Positions 30,029 through 39,207 of a stretch of 64,000 nt of DNA are shown here, piece after piece. The stretch covers positions 434,001 to 498,000 of the forward strand of contig NZ_CP110011.1 in assembly GCF_025947345.1 (NCBI RefSeq), given 5' to 3'. Position 1 is the first letter of the stretch. The number at the start of each line of letters is the position of its first letter. The DNA comes from Flavobacterium sp. N502536. GTDB lineage: Bacteria > Bacteroidota > Bacteroidia > Flavobacteriales > Flavobacteriaceae. The notes beneath the pieces were generated by a model. That model was not told the DNA's origin, searched no databases, and saw only the letters and a program-made list of their open reading frames with translations. Made by a program: the position numbers and the translations under genes.

Positions 30029-31033
30029 ATGAACAAAATACCATTTTTATTAGTATTACTTTGCCTTTTTGTTGGTTGCAGCAAAGATTCAGAAGGTGCT
30101 GAACCTACCACATACAATTATTTTTATCCAACCGATGAAGCATCGATAACGGCTGCTCAAATTGGAAACGGAACAGGAACTTTAGATCCTAAAGGAATTG
30201 CGATTGCCAACGAAAAACTATATGTAGCCAATGGCGATGTGCTAGAAGTATTCAACGCCGTAACTCTGGCTCACATCAAAACCATTACAGAGTACAAAAA
30301 AGGAACGACAACAATCCCGATGGCCGCAATTACTTCTGTAGCTGTCGATAAAGGCCGAATTTATATTGGAAGTCGTGAGTCGAGACTTTTTGTAATCGAC
30401 GAAACTACAAATGCCGGAATTAGTGTGCTTGGAAACGGTCAATGGTGGCAAACTTTTGTACACGTTTTTGGTGTAGTGGTTAGAGATGGTTTAGTTTTCG
30501 TAAAGGAAAAAGAAACCTCAATTAAAGTTTTCGAAACTACTCAAATTACCGAAAGCAGCGAGTGGAATTTAAAACCTATCGCCAAATTAAACACGCTAAA
30601 CGGTTTTGACCAAATTTATTCTATGGATGTAGATGCGGGAAATTTAGTAGTAGCCGGAAGAGATGCCAAAAGTTACTTGTATTACAACATTGATGCTATC
30701 AAAGCCAATGCCGCACAATCTTTGACTGAGCCTATAAAACCGATAACAGTACCTTTTGATGCAAAACCTATTGCTGTTAGCTTTACTAAAGACTGGGCTA
30801 TTACATCCGAAAATGTAGGAAGTAACAATTACCTGCGTCTTTACACAAAACCAGACTTCATGAACCGTATTTTTACGGCAAGTGTCAATGCTTCTGATAT
30901 TTTAGGACAAAATCCGTTTGGAAGTATTGTTGGTGTAGCACAATTGAACGATCGTTTGTTTTTATCTGATAATACCAATAAAAAAATTCGAGTGCTGAAA
31001 CTTAATAAATCGGTAATCGCAGAACAGCGCTAA
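30029..31033 (+). CDS. Lipoprotein with beta-propeller-like repeats
   Basis: 334 residues from MNKIPFLL (30029), which gives a clean lipoprotein signal ending at LFVGC; the in-frame ATG at 30005 overlaps the previous gene. The rest is a series of short beta-strand units (LDPKGIAIANEKLYVANGDVLEV, VAVDKGRIYIGSRESRLFVID) typical of a YncE/NHL-like propeller. No enzyme motif is seen. It probably partners the zincin-like lipoprotein upstream. Confidence 0.8.
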   Translation: MNKIPFLLVLLCLFVGCSKDSEGAEPTTYNYFYPTDEASITAAQIGNGTGTLDPKGIAIANEKLYVANGDVLEVFNAVTLAHIKTITEYKKGTTTIPMAAITSVAVDKGRIYIGSRESRLFVIDETTNAGISVLGNGQWWQTFVHVFGVVVRDGLVFVKEKETSIKVFETTQITESSEWNLKPIAKLNTLNGFDQIYSMDVDAGNLVVAGRDAKSYLYYNIDAIKANAAQSLTEPIKPITVPFDAKPIAVSFTKDWAITSENVGSNNYLRLYTKPDFMNRIFTASVNASDILGQNPFGSIVGVAQLNDRLFLSDNTNKKIRVLKLNKSVIAEQR

Positions 31034-31059
31034 CAGGTACCGCATTTTAATTATTTGAA

Positions 31060-31091
31060 ACCTCTGAAGTTAAAACTTTAGAGGTTTTTTT
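31060..31091 (+). terminator. Terminator of the lipoprotein pair
   Basis: The stem ACCTCTGAAG pairs with CTTTAGAGGT (one G-T pair), 6-nt loop, then seven T. It lies 26 bp after the stop. Confidence 0.88.
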
Positions 31092-31179
31092 ATTGAAACA
31101 CAATATATTGTTCAGATTATTTCCCCTATTCTCCCATCCTATTGATCAGTAGATTTTCACCATCATTATGTGCTTTATT

Positions 31180-31230
31180 AATTCTGGCGATCTTTGCGTA
31201 AGCCGTTGCGTTCTTAGCGGTTAAAACAAC
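31180..31230. repeat. Fragment of the CTTTGCG-type intergenic repeat
   Basis: The segment GCGATCTTTGCGTAAGCCGTTGCG and the following TTCTTAGCGGTTAAAA resemble the repeat family at 9505-9690 but degenerate. Non-coding. Confidence 0.4.
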
Positions 31231-31290
31231 CCTCGGATTTACAGATTCTTATCCCCACTTTCTTTAATCCCAATTGCTAATCTTCTAAAA

Positions 31291-31321
31291 ATAAAAAACT
31301 CCTACTCAAATGAGCAGGAGT
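31291..31321 (-). terminator. Terminator of the GT2 gene
   Basis: The stem ACTCCTACTCA pairs with TGAGCAGGAGT (one wobble), with a T-rich run on the minus strand. It lies 50 bp past the GT2 stop. Confidence 0.85.
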
Positions 31322-31370
31322 CCTAAAAAAACAAATCAATTTCTATTTTTTTAATTACAATATTCTTTTT

Positions 31371-32825
31371 TTAAGCCAATCCTCGGGTCAACCAGCCTTT
31401 TTTATTGGCGGTAACGATTGCATACGGTGTAATCCAAAACAAACTGAAAGTATAGAAAACACTGTATGAATAAACCCAAAGTGAATCGGCAAAATTATAT
31501 CTTTTCGTATAAAACAATACCGGGAAACTTGATACTACTAAAATTGCCAAAAGTGTAGAACTTAAAAACAATAACGGGTGCATCGCGATGAAAAAGAACA
31601 TAAAAAATAGAAACGGATACGCCATAATCATCTTCAAAGATTGATTGACAAATAAAAGTCGGGCTCCAAATTTAGATTCTTTTCTGAAATCTGTAAAAAC
31701 ATATTTCGCCATAGCGATATTCTCACGTACATTACTTCTACTCCATCTGATAAACATCTTGTACAATCCGGTATATTCTTCCGGTACATTTGTAAGCACA
31801 TAAGCATTTCTCTGAAACAACACATGCTGCCCTTGTCTCAAAATCATGTTGGTCATGGCACGGTCTTCACCAATGTCAGACGGCTGCCCCATGAAAGTCT
31901 GATTGATCCATTCGTCCAGACAGGCAAAAACTGAAGTTTTTCTGTAAGCCGCCGCTGCACCCGGAGTACAAAGCACTGAACCTAATCTGCTTTCGGCAGA
32001 ACGCATGAATTCAAAACTCATCACAAAACTCACGTTTAACATTTTAGGCAGGATTGCTTTTTTGCTGTTCAGCACATGAACATTTCCGGCTACTGCGCCA
32101 CATTTTTCATCCACTACAAACGGACTCACTAAGTTTCTTAAAGTATCTTTTTTTACGATGGAATCACTGTCTACCGTAACAAAAATTTCTCCGGTTCCCA
32201 ATTCGAATCCACGGTGTAAGGCATGACGTTTTCCTTTGTTTTCAGGTTGTTGAAAAATCGTCAAACGATCGCCTAATTTTATTTTAGCTTGCTGCATCCA
32301 ATACCAGGTATCGTCTTTACTTCCGTCGTCAACCGCTAATATTTGCATTTTTTGCTCCGGAAAATCGCTTTCTGCCAAACTCATCAAAGTATCCCAAACC
32401 AGTTTCCCTTCGTTATACGCAGGAACAATCACGGTACAGGTTGGCAACATTTCATCTGAAACAGATTCGATTGGTTTATAAGTAAAATACAAGTATAAAT
32501 TATACAGAAAAACTACGGCTTGAAATACAAACAATACCCCTGCCAGTACCAGGAAAGGAAATCCCCAGCTAGAATTCATTCGTTCCAACTGAAACTGATC
32601 GAAATCGGCTTGTAAATAATAGGCAGAATAAGCTCCGATAAACAATAACACAAACGTGCTTACCAACACAAACAATCCTGTTTTACTTTTGGTACGCTCG
32701 CTTACTTTCTTTGAAGCTACATTTGAATTACTAATACGAAAAATGGAACTGTTTAAGGCTTGTTCGGTAGTAAGATCTGGATTTGAAGTATAAAACTGTT
32801 CTGTTGTTAGGGTTTCACTTTTCAT
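31371..32825 (-). CDS. Membrane glycosyltransferase, GT2 (hyaluronan/chitin/PNAG synthase-like)
   Basis: 484-residue processive-type GT2. Two N-terminal membrane helices (~50-72 and ~90-112) precede the cytoplasmic GT-A domain: IVPAYNEG, LAVDDGSKDDT, the DxD-like VDSDS, GEDRAMT and RWSRSNVREN, which corresponds to the QxxRW motif. At least three C-terminal helices follow. These features fit enzymes that polymerise GlcNAc-containing chains through the membrane. It stands alone with its own terminator, so no partner gene reveals the product. Confidence 0.88.
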   Translation of the reverse strand: MKSETLTTEQFYTSNPDLTTEQALNSSIFRISNSNVASKKVSERTKSKTGLFVLVSTFVLLFIGAYSAYYLQADFDQFQLERMNSSWGFPFLVLAGVLFVFQAVVFLYNLYLYFTYKPIESVSDEMLPTCTVIVPAYNEGKLVWDTLMSLAESDFPEQKMQILAVDDGSKDDTWYWMQQAKIKLGDRLTIFQQPENKGKRHALHRGFELGTGEIFVTVDSDSIVKKDTLRNLVSPFVVDEKCGAVAGNVHVLNSKKAILPKMLNVSFVMSFEFMRSAESRLGSVLCTPGAAAAYRKTSVFACLDEWINQTFMGQPSDIGEDRAMTNMILRQGQHVLFQRNAYVLTNVPEEYTGLYKMFIRWSRSNVRENIAMAKYVFTDFRKESKFGARLLFVNQSLKMIMAYPFLFFMFFFIAMHPLLFLSSTLLAILVVSSFPVLFYTKRYNFADSLWVYSYSVFYTFSLFWITPYAIVTANKKGWLTRGLA

Positions 32826-33317
32826 ATGACACTAATTTGATTGCTTTCTAATGGCTTTTATTTAATTACTTCCCTCCGATGCTTCATTTTCATTTATTGG
32901 AGAGAATTTTATATAATGCCATTTTGCAAGCGTTGTGCCACAATTAATTTTCGCTGGTTTCTAGCGAATTAGAAGCTATACACGTTTTTCAAGTGTGTAA
33001 TTATTACACGTTTTTGTACACAGTATACAGTTTTTGTTGGGGTTTTTAGAGATTTTTGAGTTGAGGTTTTATGGTCTTTGAGCATGACGAAGTTTAGAAA
33101 TAACGTTTTCTGGAGTTTATTATTGTTTATGTTGAGAGAGGTCGAAGGATTTTTGAAGAAGAAGAACTGAATGAAAATGCAGTTATTCGGAAATTCCGAA
33201 CAACTGCATTTTATGGTAAAAATTATCAAACTAACCATTACAATCTTGATGTCATAATTTCTGTAGGTTACAGAGTAAAATCACTTCAGGAAACAAAACT
33301 TTCCAATCAGAAAACTT
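32826..33317. other. Gene-free stretch between GT2 and antiporter genes
   Basis: Apart from the hairpin at 33174-33212, no gene or repeat is supported. The 89-residue minus-strand ORF at 32969-33238 runs through that hairpin and has low-complexity composition. The GT2 promoter should lie near 32830-33000. Confidence 0.45.
33174..33212 (-). terminator. Large hairpin, probable terminator of the antiporter gene
   Basis: The 11-bp arms AAAATGCAGTT and AACTGCATTTT extend inward through TTCGGA/TCCGAA. On the minus strand the hairpin ends in TTTT. It is 106 bp past the antiporter stop. Confidence 0.65.
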
Positions 33318-34919
33318 TTACTCCTCATACATCTCCATCCACAATCTAGTCTCTTCCAAATCCAGTTCTTTTTCAATTTTTCTGAAAATCTCTTCGTGAA
33401 CAGAGCCTGTTTTGTGCATGAGTTCCAGTTTGGCGCGTTCTACGTTTAGAAGGTCGATCTGGAGTTTGGTAAAATCGTTAAAGATTTCCCCTCCCAATAC
33501 ATTTCCTTTTCCGAAGAAATTAGCCGGGAGTTCAGTTTTCTGGAGGCGATTGAATTTGACTTCGTATTTGCTTTTAATGTTGTGCAACAAGTCATCATTA
33601 AGCAAAGAAAAATTATCTTCGATGTGGGTAATGGTTTGCGAAACGATAGTGTTTCGGATTTCATATTCTTCAGCAAGAATCGAATAGGGCTGCACTTTTA
33701 ATTTTTTAATCAGCCACGGCAAAGTAAGTCCCTGAACGACCAAAGTCGAAAGTATCACACAAAAAACCAGGTAAATGATGAGGTTTCGCAAAGGGAATTC
33801 GGTTGTTTTGTTCATCATTAATGGCAAGGCCAACGCAGCCGCCATGGACACTACCCCACGCATTCCGGACCAGCCGAAAATAATCATGTTTCGATAATCG
33901 AATTCTTCTTTGAGACGGATTCTTTTACTTAGCATTCTCGGAAGCAAAGTCGCCGGCACCACCCATAAAAACCGAACCAAAATGACCACTATACTTATCG
34001 AAGCGCCCCAAACAAACAAGGACCAACCGGAGTAATCCCCTATTCCGTCAATAATTTGTCGCAGCTGAAGTCCGATTAAAATAAAAATCAATCCGTTTAA
34101 AATATTGGTTAAAACACTCCAGATGGTTCCGGTCATCATTCGGCTTTCATGGGTAAAAATAGTTCCAGATCTGGCGGATAAAAAAAGTCCGGTGGCGACT
34201 ACGGCCAAAACTCCCGAACATTCAAAATGCTCTGCGATTAAATAAGAGGCAAAAGGCGTCAGCAAGGTCAAAGTAGCTTCGATCACCTCATCGCAAACAA
34301 ATCTTTTGTGAATATAACTCATGATGTACCCCACAGTCAAACCGATTGCGATTCCCGCTACAGACATTACAACAAAGTTTAATCCAGCCTTCCAGAGTAC
34401 AAAGTTACCGGCTGTAATTGCGGTTAGTGCATATTTGTAAGCCACCAGACCACTGGCATCATTGACCAGACTTTCGCCTTCGAGAATGGCAATCAATCTG
34501 GGATGCAAACCCAATCCTTTGGTAATCGAAGTCGCAGAAACAGCATCCGGAGGCGAAACTATCGCTCCTAAAAGAAAAGCCAAAGGCCACGAAATATCAT
34601 CAATAAGCAGATGTGCTGCAATCGCTACCGCAACTGTTGTAAACAACACCAAACCCACTGCTGCCAAAGTAATAGGCCGGATCGTTTGTTTAAAATCGGA
34701 CCAGCTGGTGTACCAGGCGGCGTGGTATAAAAGCGGTGGCAAAAAGATAATAAAAACCACTTCGGGACTCAACGCGATTACCGGAAGTCCGGGAATGATA
34801 CTAATTACCACACCACAAAGTACCAGCACGATGGGAATTGGAAAATTGTATTTTTTACTAACAAGACTCAGAAAAGCGACTCCAAATAGTAACATGATAA
34901 TTACGGTAATATTTTCCAT
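33318..34919 (-). CDS. Na+/H+ antiporter, CPA1 (NhaP-like)
   Basis: 533-residue cation/proton antiporter. About twelve membrane helices carry the CPA1 signatures PPLLYHAAW, SPPDAVSATS and GESLVNDASG, in which the Asn-Asp pair is the ion-binding site. A cytoplasmic tail of ~130 residues is coiled-coil-like. It exports Na+ or K+ for H+ to control pH and salt. It is a single gene with a hairpin downstream. Confidence 0.93.
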   Translation of the reverse strand: MENITVIIMLLFGVAFLSLVSKKYNFPIPIVLVLCGVVISIIPGLPVIALSPEVVFIIFLPPLLYHAAWYTSWSDFKQTIRPITLAAVGLVLFTTVAVAIAAHLLIDDISWPLAFLLGAIVSPPDAVSATSITKGLGLHPRLIAILEGESLVNDASGLVAYKYALTAITAGNFVLWKAGLNFVVMSVAGIAIGLTVGYIMSYIHKRFVCDEVIEATLTLLTPFASYLIAEHFECSGVLAVVATGLFLSARSGTIFTHESRMMTGTIWSVLTNILNGLIFILIGLQLRQIIDGIGDYSGWSLFVWGASISIVVILVRFLWVVPATLLPRMLSKRIRLKEEFDYRNMIIFGWSGMRGVVSMAAALALPLMMNKTTEFPLRNLIIYLVFCVILSTLVVQGLTLPWLIKKLKVQPYSILAEEYEIRNTIVSQTITHIEDNFSLLNDDLLHNIKSKYEVKFNRLQKTELPANFFGKGNVLGGEIFNDFTKLQIDLLNVERAKLELMHKTGSVHEEIFRKIEKELDLEETRLWMEMYEE

Positions 34920-35110
34920 TTTCGAATTGTTTTGGTATTTCGGTTATAATACTACGAATATAATATTTTTAAAACTTTGGAAATTATTCAGCGTACATTT
35001 TATGAAACACAATAAAACTTTATGTAAAACTGTTAGAGCTCATTTAACCAAATTTTATTACATCCGACATCATAAATACTTTAAAAAAAATTACATTTGA
35101 ACCTTAATCC

Positions 35111-37471
35111 ATGTCTCAAATTATGATCCTGAAAAGAAATTTTATAGGTGTATTGGCCTTACTGGCTGTCTTTTTTTATGCACCGATTGTCTATTCTCAA
35201 ACTGCTCCGCCGAAAACAGAAACCAAATCAAAACTATTTGAAGAAACCGCCACAGATAGTGACTATCTAATGGCGATTGAAAAAGCCGGAGAAGTTTTGG
35301 AATCTGCCCATAACGATACTGAATTTGATGGAAACAGCCATCGTTTATTTGGTGAAATCAAAGGAACACAAAGCAAACTTGACCTTATTCTGGCTAGCTT
35401 AAAAGGAGCAAATCCAAATGTGCGCAACCAGCAAATGTATCGTATCGTACTCAAAGAAATTGAGCAGGAACTTGACGAACAAAATACTGCAATCAATTCG
35501 CGCAACCTGGCACTTGAAAAAATCAAAAGCAGGGTAATTGACCTGCGTAAGGATAAAACCCTAATGGGACTTTTGAAAGATACCGTTCGCCGCAAGCAAT
35601 TTAAACAGGAGTTTGCGAATCTGAAAAAGAGATACCTGAGTACAGACAGTCTGATGACCAAAAACCAGGCTATTTTAAACCACAATAAGCGATTAACCGT
35701 TGAGAGAAAAATTGCGGTATCAAATGCCTTAATTACTGTGGAAAGCAAGCTGGAAAAATCCGGAATCAGTATGCTTAAAAAAGAATATCCTGTTTTATGG
35801 AGTACCAGTGATTCTACAGCCAAAAAAATAGTAGGCAAAAACATTAAAGCCAAAATAATTATTGAAGAAAACGTTGCGGAATATTACCTAAGTTACAGAG
35901 CCGGTGGTTTAATCACACTACTTTTGTTGATGGGATTATTGGGTTGGTACATTTCCCGCAATTTAAAATACCTCAACAGTAATGCACATGCCGAAAACCT
36001 GTCTCAGCTTAACTTCAAATACATCAATCGCGGTGTTCTTATTCCGGTCGCAGTCATTGGTCTTAACATTGCTGTAGTCAGTAATTTATATGCTCCTGCC
36101 TTGTTTATCGAATTGATTCAGCTGGTTCTTCTGGGATTACTTACGGTACTTTTTAAAAACCAATGGTCGGCCGTTGCCATGCGCAATTGGTTGCTTCTTT
36201 TAGTCTTGTTTTTTATGCTGTGTTTCTTGGACCTGTTTATCCCTGTTGGTTTTATGCAGCGTTGCGCCTTTATTGTGATCAATATCTTAGGAATCCGCTA
36301 CGGTTTCGTACAGATTAAAACATTAAAAGACCAACTTTACATCAAAGGTTTTTTTAAATGGGCCACCATCATTTTTATCGGTTTGAATGCTTTATCCATT
36401 TTCGATAATCTTTTCGGAAGGGTTTCGCTTGCCAATATGTTAAGTCTTACCGCTTTTATATCGCTGACGCAGATTGTGGCACTAAGTGTCCTTTTAAAAA
36501 TCGTACTCGAAATTATTCTTTTACAAATTTACACGACCCGTATTAAGCGTGGTATCGAGAAGATTTTTGACCATGAAAGTCTGTCTGACACACTAAAAAG
36601 ACCTTTCATTATCGTGATCAGTTATATGTGGATTATTGTTATCGCGGCCAATTTAAACATTTGGGAATCGCTGCGCACCGGTTTAGGTTCATTACTAAGC
36701 CACCCAAATACAATCGGAAGCATCACTTTTACACTGGGCAATATTGTATTATTTTTTATCATCATCTGGGTTGCGCATTTACTGCAAAATTATGTCGCTT
36801 ATTTCTTTGGTGAAATCGACGATGAAAACGAAGAAACCATCAACAAAAGACAGCATTCTAAATTACTCATTACAAGACTTGTTGTTTTAATCAGTGGTTA
36901 TCTTTTGGCCGTAGCCGCTTCGGGAATGCCTTTGGACAAACTAAGCATTCTACTGGGAGCCCTGGGTGTTGGTGTGGGACTTGGTCTTCAGAATGTTGTT
37001 AATAATTTCGTTTCGGGTATCATCCTTATTTTTGACAAACCGATTCAGATTGGTGACGTGATCGACATTAGTTCTGAATCTGGCCGAGTGAAATCGATGG
37101 GATTGCGTACTACTAAAATCAACTCTTCAAACGGTGCCGAAATCATTATTCCGAATGGTAATTTATTGTCACAAAACATTACGAACTGGACGTATACCGA
37201 CAATTTTAAACTCGTTGAAATTACTGCCGAAGTTACAGGTGATGTTATGCCGGAAGCCATCAATGCTATTATTCTGGAATCGCTCGAAAGTATGGCATTG
37301 GTCAATACCACCAAGGTTCCGCAAATTTATTACAGCGCCATTTCTGATGGAAAATTCAAACTGCAAATAAAATTCTGGTGCAGCATTTACCGTACCGAAG
37401 AAACCATTAGCAGTGCAAGACAGGTGCTCTTCAGTAATTTTAAAACAAAAGGTTTGACGTTATCCTCCTAG
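35111..37471 (+). CDS. Mechanosensitive ion channel, MscS family, large type
   Basis: 786 residues. A signal peptide (cleavage near VYSQ) precedes a ~230-residue periplasmic helical region, then about ten to eleven membrane helices. The MscS core is at ~600-700: GALGVGVGLGLQNVVNNFVSGIILIFDKPIQIGDVID is the pore helix and beta-domain entry. A cytoplasmic alpha/beta tail follows. Such channels open under membrane tension to release solutes. MILKRNF twelve bases downstream is an alternative start. Confidence 0.93.
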   Translation: MSQIMILKRNFIGVLALLAVFFYAPIVYSQTAPPKTETKSKLFEETATDSDYLMAIEKAGEVLESAHNDTEFDGNSHRLFGEIKGTQSKLDLILASLKGANPNVRNQQMYRIVLKEIEQELDEQNTAINSRNLALEKIKSRVIDLRKDKTLMGLLKDTVRRKQFKQEFANLKKRYLSTDSLMTKNQAILNHNKRLTVERKIAVSNALITVESKLEKSGISMLKKEYPVLWSTSDSTAKKIVGKNIKAKIIIEENVAEYYLSYRAGGLITLLLLMGLLGWYISRNLKYLNSNAHAENLSQLNFKYINRGVLIPVAVIGLNIAVVSNLYAPALFIELIQLVLLGLLTVLFKNQWSAVAMRNWLLLLVLFFMLCFLDLFIPVGFMQRCAFIVINILGIRYGFVQIKTLKDQLYIKGFFKWATIIFIGLNALSIFDNLFGRVSLANMLSLTAFISLTQIVALSVLLKIVLEIILLQIYTTRIKRGIEKIFDHESLSDTLKRPFIIVISYMWIIVIAANLNIWESLRTGLGSLLSHPNTIGSITFTLGNIVLFFIIIWVAHLLQNYVAYFFGEIDDENEETINKRQHSKLLITRLVVLISGYLLAVAASGMPLDKLSILLGALGVGVGLGLQNVVNNFVSGIILIFDKPIQIGDVIDISSESGRVKSMGLRTTKINSSNGAEIIIPNGNLLSQNITNWTYTDNFKLVEITAEVTGDVMPEAINAIILESLESMALVNTTKVPQIYYSAISDGKFKLQIKFWCSIYRTEETISSARQVLFSNFKTKGLTLSS

Positions 37472-37510
37472 ATATTCATCATTCGACACTTTAGTTTCAA
37501 AGGAATAAAA

Positions 37511-37556
37511 AAAACGGAAATGACTTTTTTTAAGTTATTTCCGTTTTTGCTTTTTT
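37511..37556. terminator. Bidirectional terminator between MscS and module A
   Basis: The stem AAAACGGAAATGACTT pairs with AAGTTATTTCCGTTTT and has T-runs on both strands. It lies between two converging genes, 40 bp after MscS and 20 bp after the minus-strand gene. Confidence 0.9.
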
Positions 37557-37575
37557 AATCTTCTGATGGAGTAAT

Positions 37576-38589
37576 TTACTTCTTTACATACTTATTCAGG
37601 ATATAATGTGTTACAGGCCGCAACGGGCTATTATTTTCCGGATGCCTGCCATGCGCATCAAAAAAGTCAATTCCATTTGCTTTTCTAGCATACCATACAA
37701 TAGCTACTCCGTTTTTATCAAAATAAGTCGTCGTATCACAGACCTTAATCTTTTTAAGATGGATAAGCGTTGGATCTAATATTTCAATATCAGCATACTT
37801 AACAGGATCTTCTATTTTCAGATCACAATCTACCATTTCATAATGGTCACCCGACCACTGCATGCATTCTTTATCTTGAAAAGCGTAATAAGTACTTACA
37901 CTTATTAAACACAAAAGACCAATAATTCCCATAATGGTAAAATGCATTTTTGTTGGAAATTTAGGCCTAGAGCCAGGATTAGGATTAGGATTAGAATCAG
38001 GGATTTTTTCAACACTTACATTTACAAATGAGTTGACTGCTGGTTTTATCTCTTCAACACCACTTATTACCTCTCTTCCACTCCCTTTTTCTCTTTCTTT
38101 TCTAACCAAAAAATTGTCTAGAATTCCGGAATGCTTATTCTGTTCCTTTTCCGTATTCAACACTTCTATTTTTTCTCCCTCATCTATTGGACCTTCCTCT
38201 TCAGGTTGAACCTCATCTTCAAATAATTCCTGAATTCTAAATTTATTAAAAGGTCTTGCCTTGAAATCGACCAAGATTGCGGCCATATTTACTACATCCA
38301 TATTTGCGGGATCGGATTCTCCTTTAAAAAAATTATCAATGGGTCTGAATTTATCTATTTGCCTATCAAAATTGTTCTTTTTGTTCACATCAAAAGCGAG
38401 CCCTAACAAAGAACTAAAAACAGTTAAATCGTCCTGATTTCTGTTTTGCTGCAGAAATAACTCCCAACACAAATTACGGAGTCTTCCTCTAGTAGGATTA
38501 CTTAAATAAAAAGAATGTCCGCTGTTTTTTTCTATCTCATATTTCTTTTTAACAGCTTTTTTATACTCTTCAAATGGATCGGTTGGCAT
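37576..38589 (-). CDS. Unknown-family membrane protein, module A
   Basis: 337 residues, no recognised family. The first ~125 residues are a conserved domain shared with the minus-strand protein at 48548-49165: KKKYEIEK, NPTRGRLRNLCWELF, QDDLTVF, DKFRPIDNFFKGE, and VDFKARPFNKF. An acidic/variable linker follows (~130-215), then one membrane helix (~222-243) and a ~95-residue C-terminal domain outside. Topology suggests a cytoplasmic N-domain and a periplasmic sensor part. It is divergent from the lipopeptide-kinase genes. Regulatory function is a guess from layout. Confidence 0.8.
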   Translation of the reverse strand: MPTDPFEEYKKAVKKKYEIEKNSGHSFYLSNPTRGRLRNLCWELFLQQNRNQDDLTVFSSLLGLAFDVNKKNNFDRQIDKFRPIDNFFKGESDPANMDVVNMAAILVDFKARPFNKFRIQELFEDEVQPEEEGPIDEGEKIEVLNTEKEQNKHSGILDNFLVRKEREKGSGREVISGVEEIKPAVNSFVNVSVEKIPDSNPNPNPGSRPKFPTKMHFTIMGIIGLLCLISVSTYYAFQDKECMQWSGDHYEMVDCDLKIEDPVKYADIEILDPTLIHLKKIKVCDTTTYFDKNGVAIVWYARKANGIDFFDAHGRHPENNSPLRPVTHYILNKYVKK

Positions 38590-38593
38590 AGGT

Positions 38594-38690
38594 TTTTAGG
38601 ATTTATAAGGATTTCTTAATTGGATTTTCAAGGACTTTTACGGAATTATCAGGACTTCAAAAAATACATCGGAATTCCCGGAATTCCGTA
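38594..38690. repeat. ~10-bp phased GGA repeats upstream of module A minus gene
   Basis: GG(A) recurs at about 38599, 38609, 38622, 38632, 38642, 38652, 38671 and 38680, near helical periodicity. On the minus strand it reads as imperfect TCCTxAAAAA units running up to the start codon. The same design occurs at 49171-49230 in module B. Confidence 0.65.
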
Positions 38691-38713
38691 TCAATACAGG
38701 CTTACAAGCGTCG

Positions 38714-38864
38714 TTACTTTGCCTTCAGAATCAGTTAACGTTTTGATCTGCAGGTTAAAACAAAAATACTAAACTAGTTCAATTAAAAAGTGCGGAAAAC
38801 CGTAAAACGGAATTTATCCGGGAAGTATAAATGAAAAATTTACTGTCTACGCACTTCACTTCCC
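38714..38864 (+). promoter_or_regulatory. Conserved leader/promoter region of module A
   Basis: Blocks shared with module B in the same order and spacing: CTTACAAGCGTC plus TTACTTTGCC (near-consensus -7 box, 38714-38721), ATCTGCAG (38746), AAACTAGTTCAA, and an inverted repeat GGGAAGT (38820) / ACTTCCC (38858) spaced 38 bp. The box lies ~224 bp before the lipopeptide ATG, giving a long structured leader. Confidence 0.65.
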
Positions 38865-38944
38865 ACCAAAATTGGCATTGCCATAACAAGATTCAGAAAA
38901 GTTCTGAACGGGCATGCCGCATATAATTTTTAAATCCAAAAACC

Positions 38945-39127
38945 ATGAAAAATTTATATTTGATGGGAGCAATTATGCTTCTTAGTGCCTCTTTATATTC
39001 TTGCACCGCTGATGAATACGATACAGCAAAAACAAATGACAAACCTGCAATACCTGCATATGCTGACGGTCCCGGTGATTTACCGATAACGGTTCCGCCA
39101 CCACCGCCACCTCCACCAGTAAAATAA
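38945..39127 (+). CDS. Small proline-tailed lipopeptide, module A (ADGPGD peptide)
   Basis: 60 residues. A lipoprotein signal ends at SLYSC, leaving a 41-residue anchored peptide that starts CTADEY. It is acidic, then carries ADGPGD and ends in eight Pro and VK. The copy-B peptide shares the layout: SC(T)xDEY, ADGPGD, PPPPPP. Both lie 56-58 bp upstream of a TPR histidine kinase, with a terminator-like hairpin between. It could be a signal, a kinase co-sensor or an envelope-stress reporter. No known family is recognised. Confidence 0.8.
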   Translation: MKNLYLMGAIMLLSASLYSCTADEYDTAKTNDKPAIPAYADGPGDLPITVPPPPPPPPVK

Positions 39128-39168
39128 TGGTGAAGTAAAATAGTTCATTAACAATTAATTAGTATTTT

Positions 39169-39207
39169 CGGGGAAAGTAACTTTTATGGTACGATCCCCG
39201 TTTTTTT
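39169..39207 (+). terminator. Terminator-like hairpin containing the kinase start codon, module A
   Basis: CGGGGA (39169-39174) pairs with TCCCCG (39195-39200), with an inner GTA/TAC pair, followed by seven T (39201-39207). The kinase ATG at 39186 is in the loop and the T-run encodes the Phe-rich start of its signal peptide. Module B has the same arrangement. Confidence 0.7.

Noticed and set aside
34462..35100. 212-residue plus-strand ORF
   Set aside because: Antisense to the antiporter; its tail is low-complexity intergenic sequence.
35263..35853. 196-residue minus-strand ORF
   Set aside because: Antisense shadow of the MscS channel gene, rich in Leu/Ser as such shadows often are.
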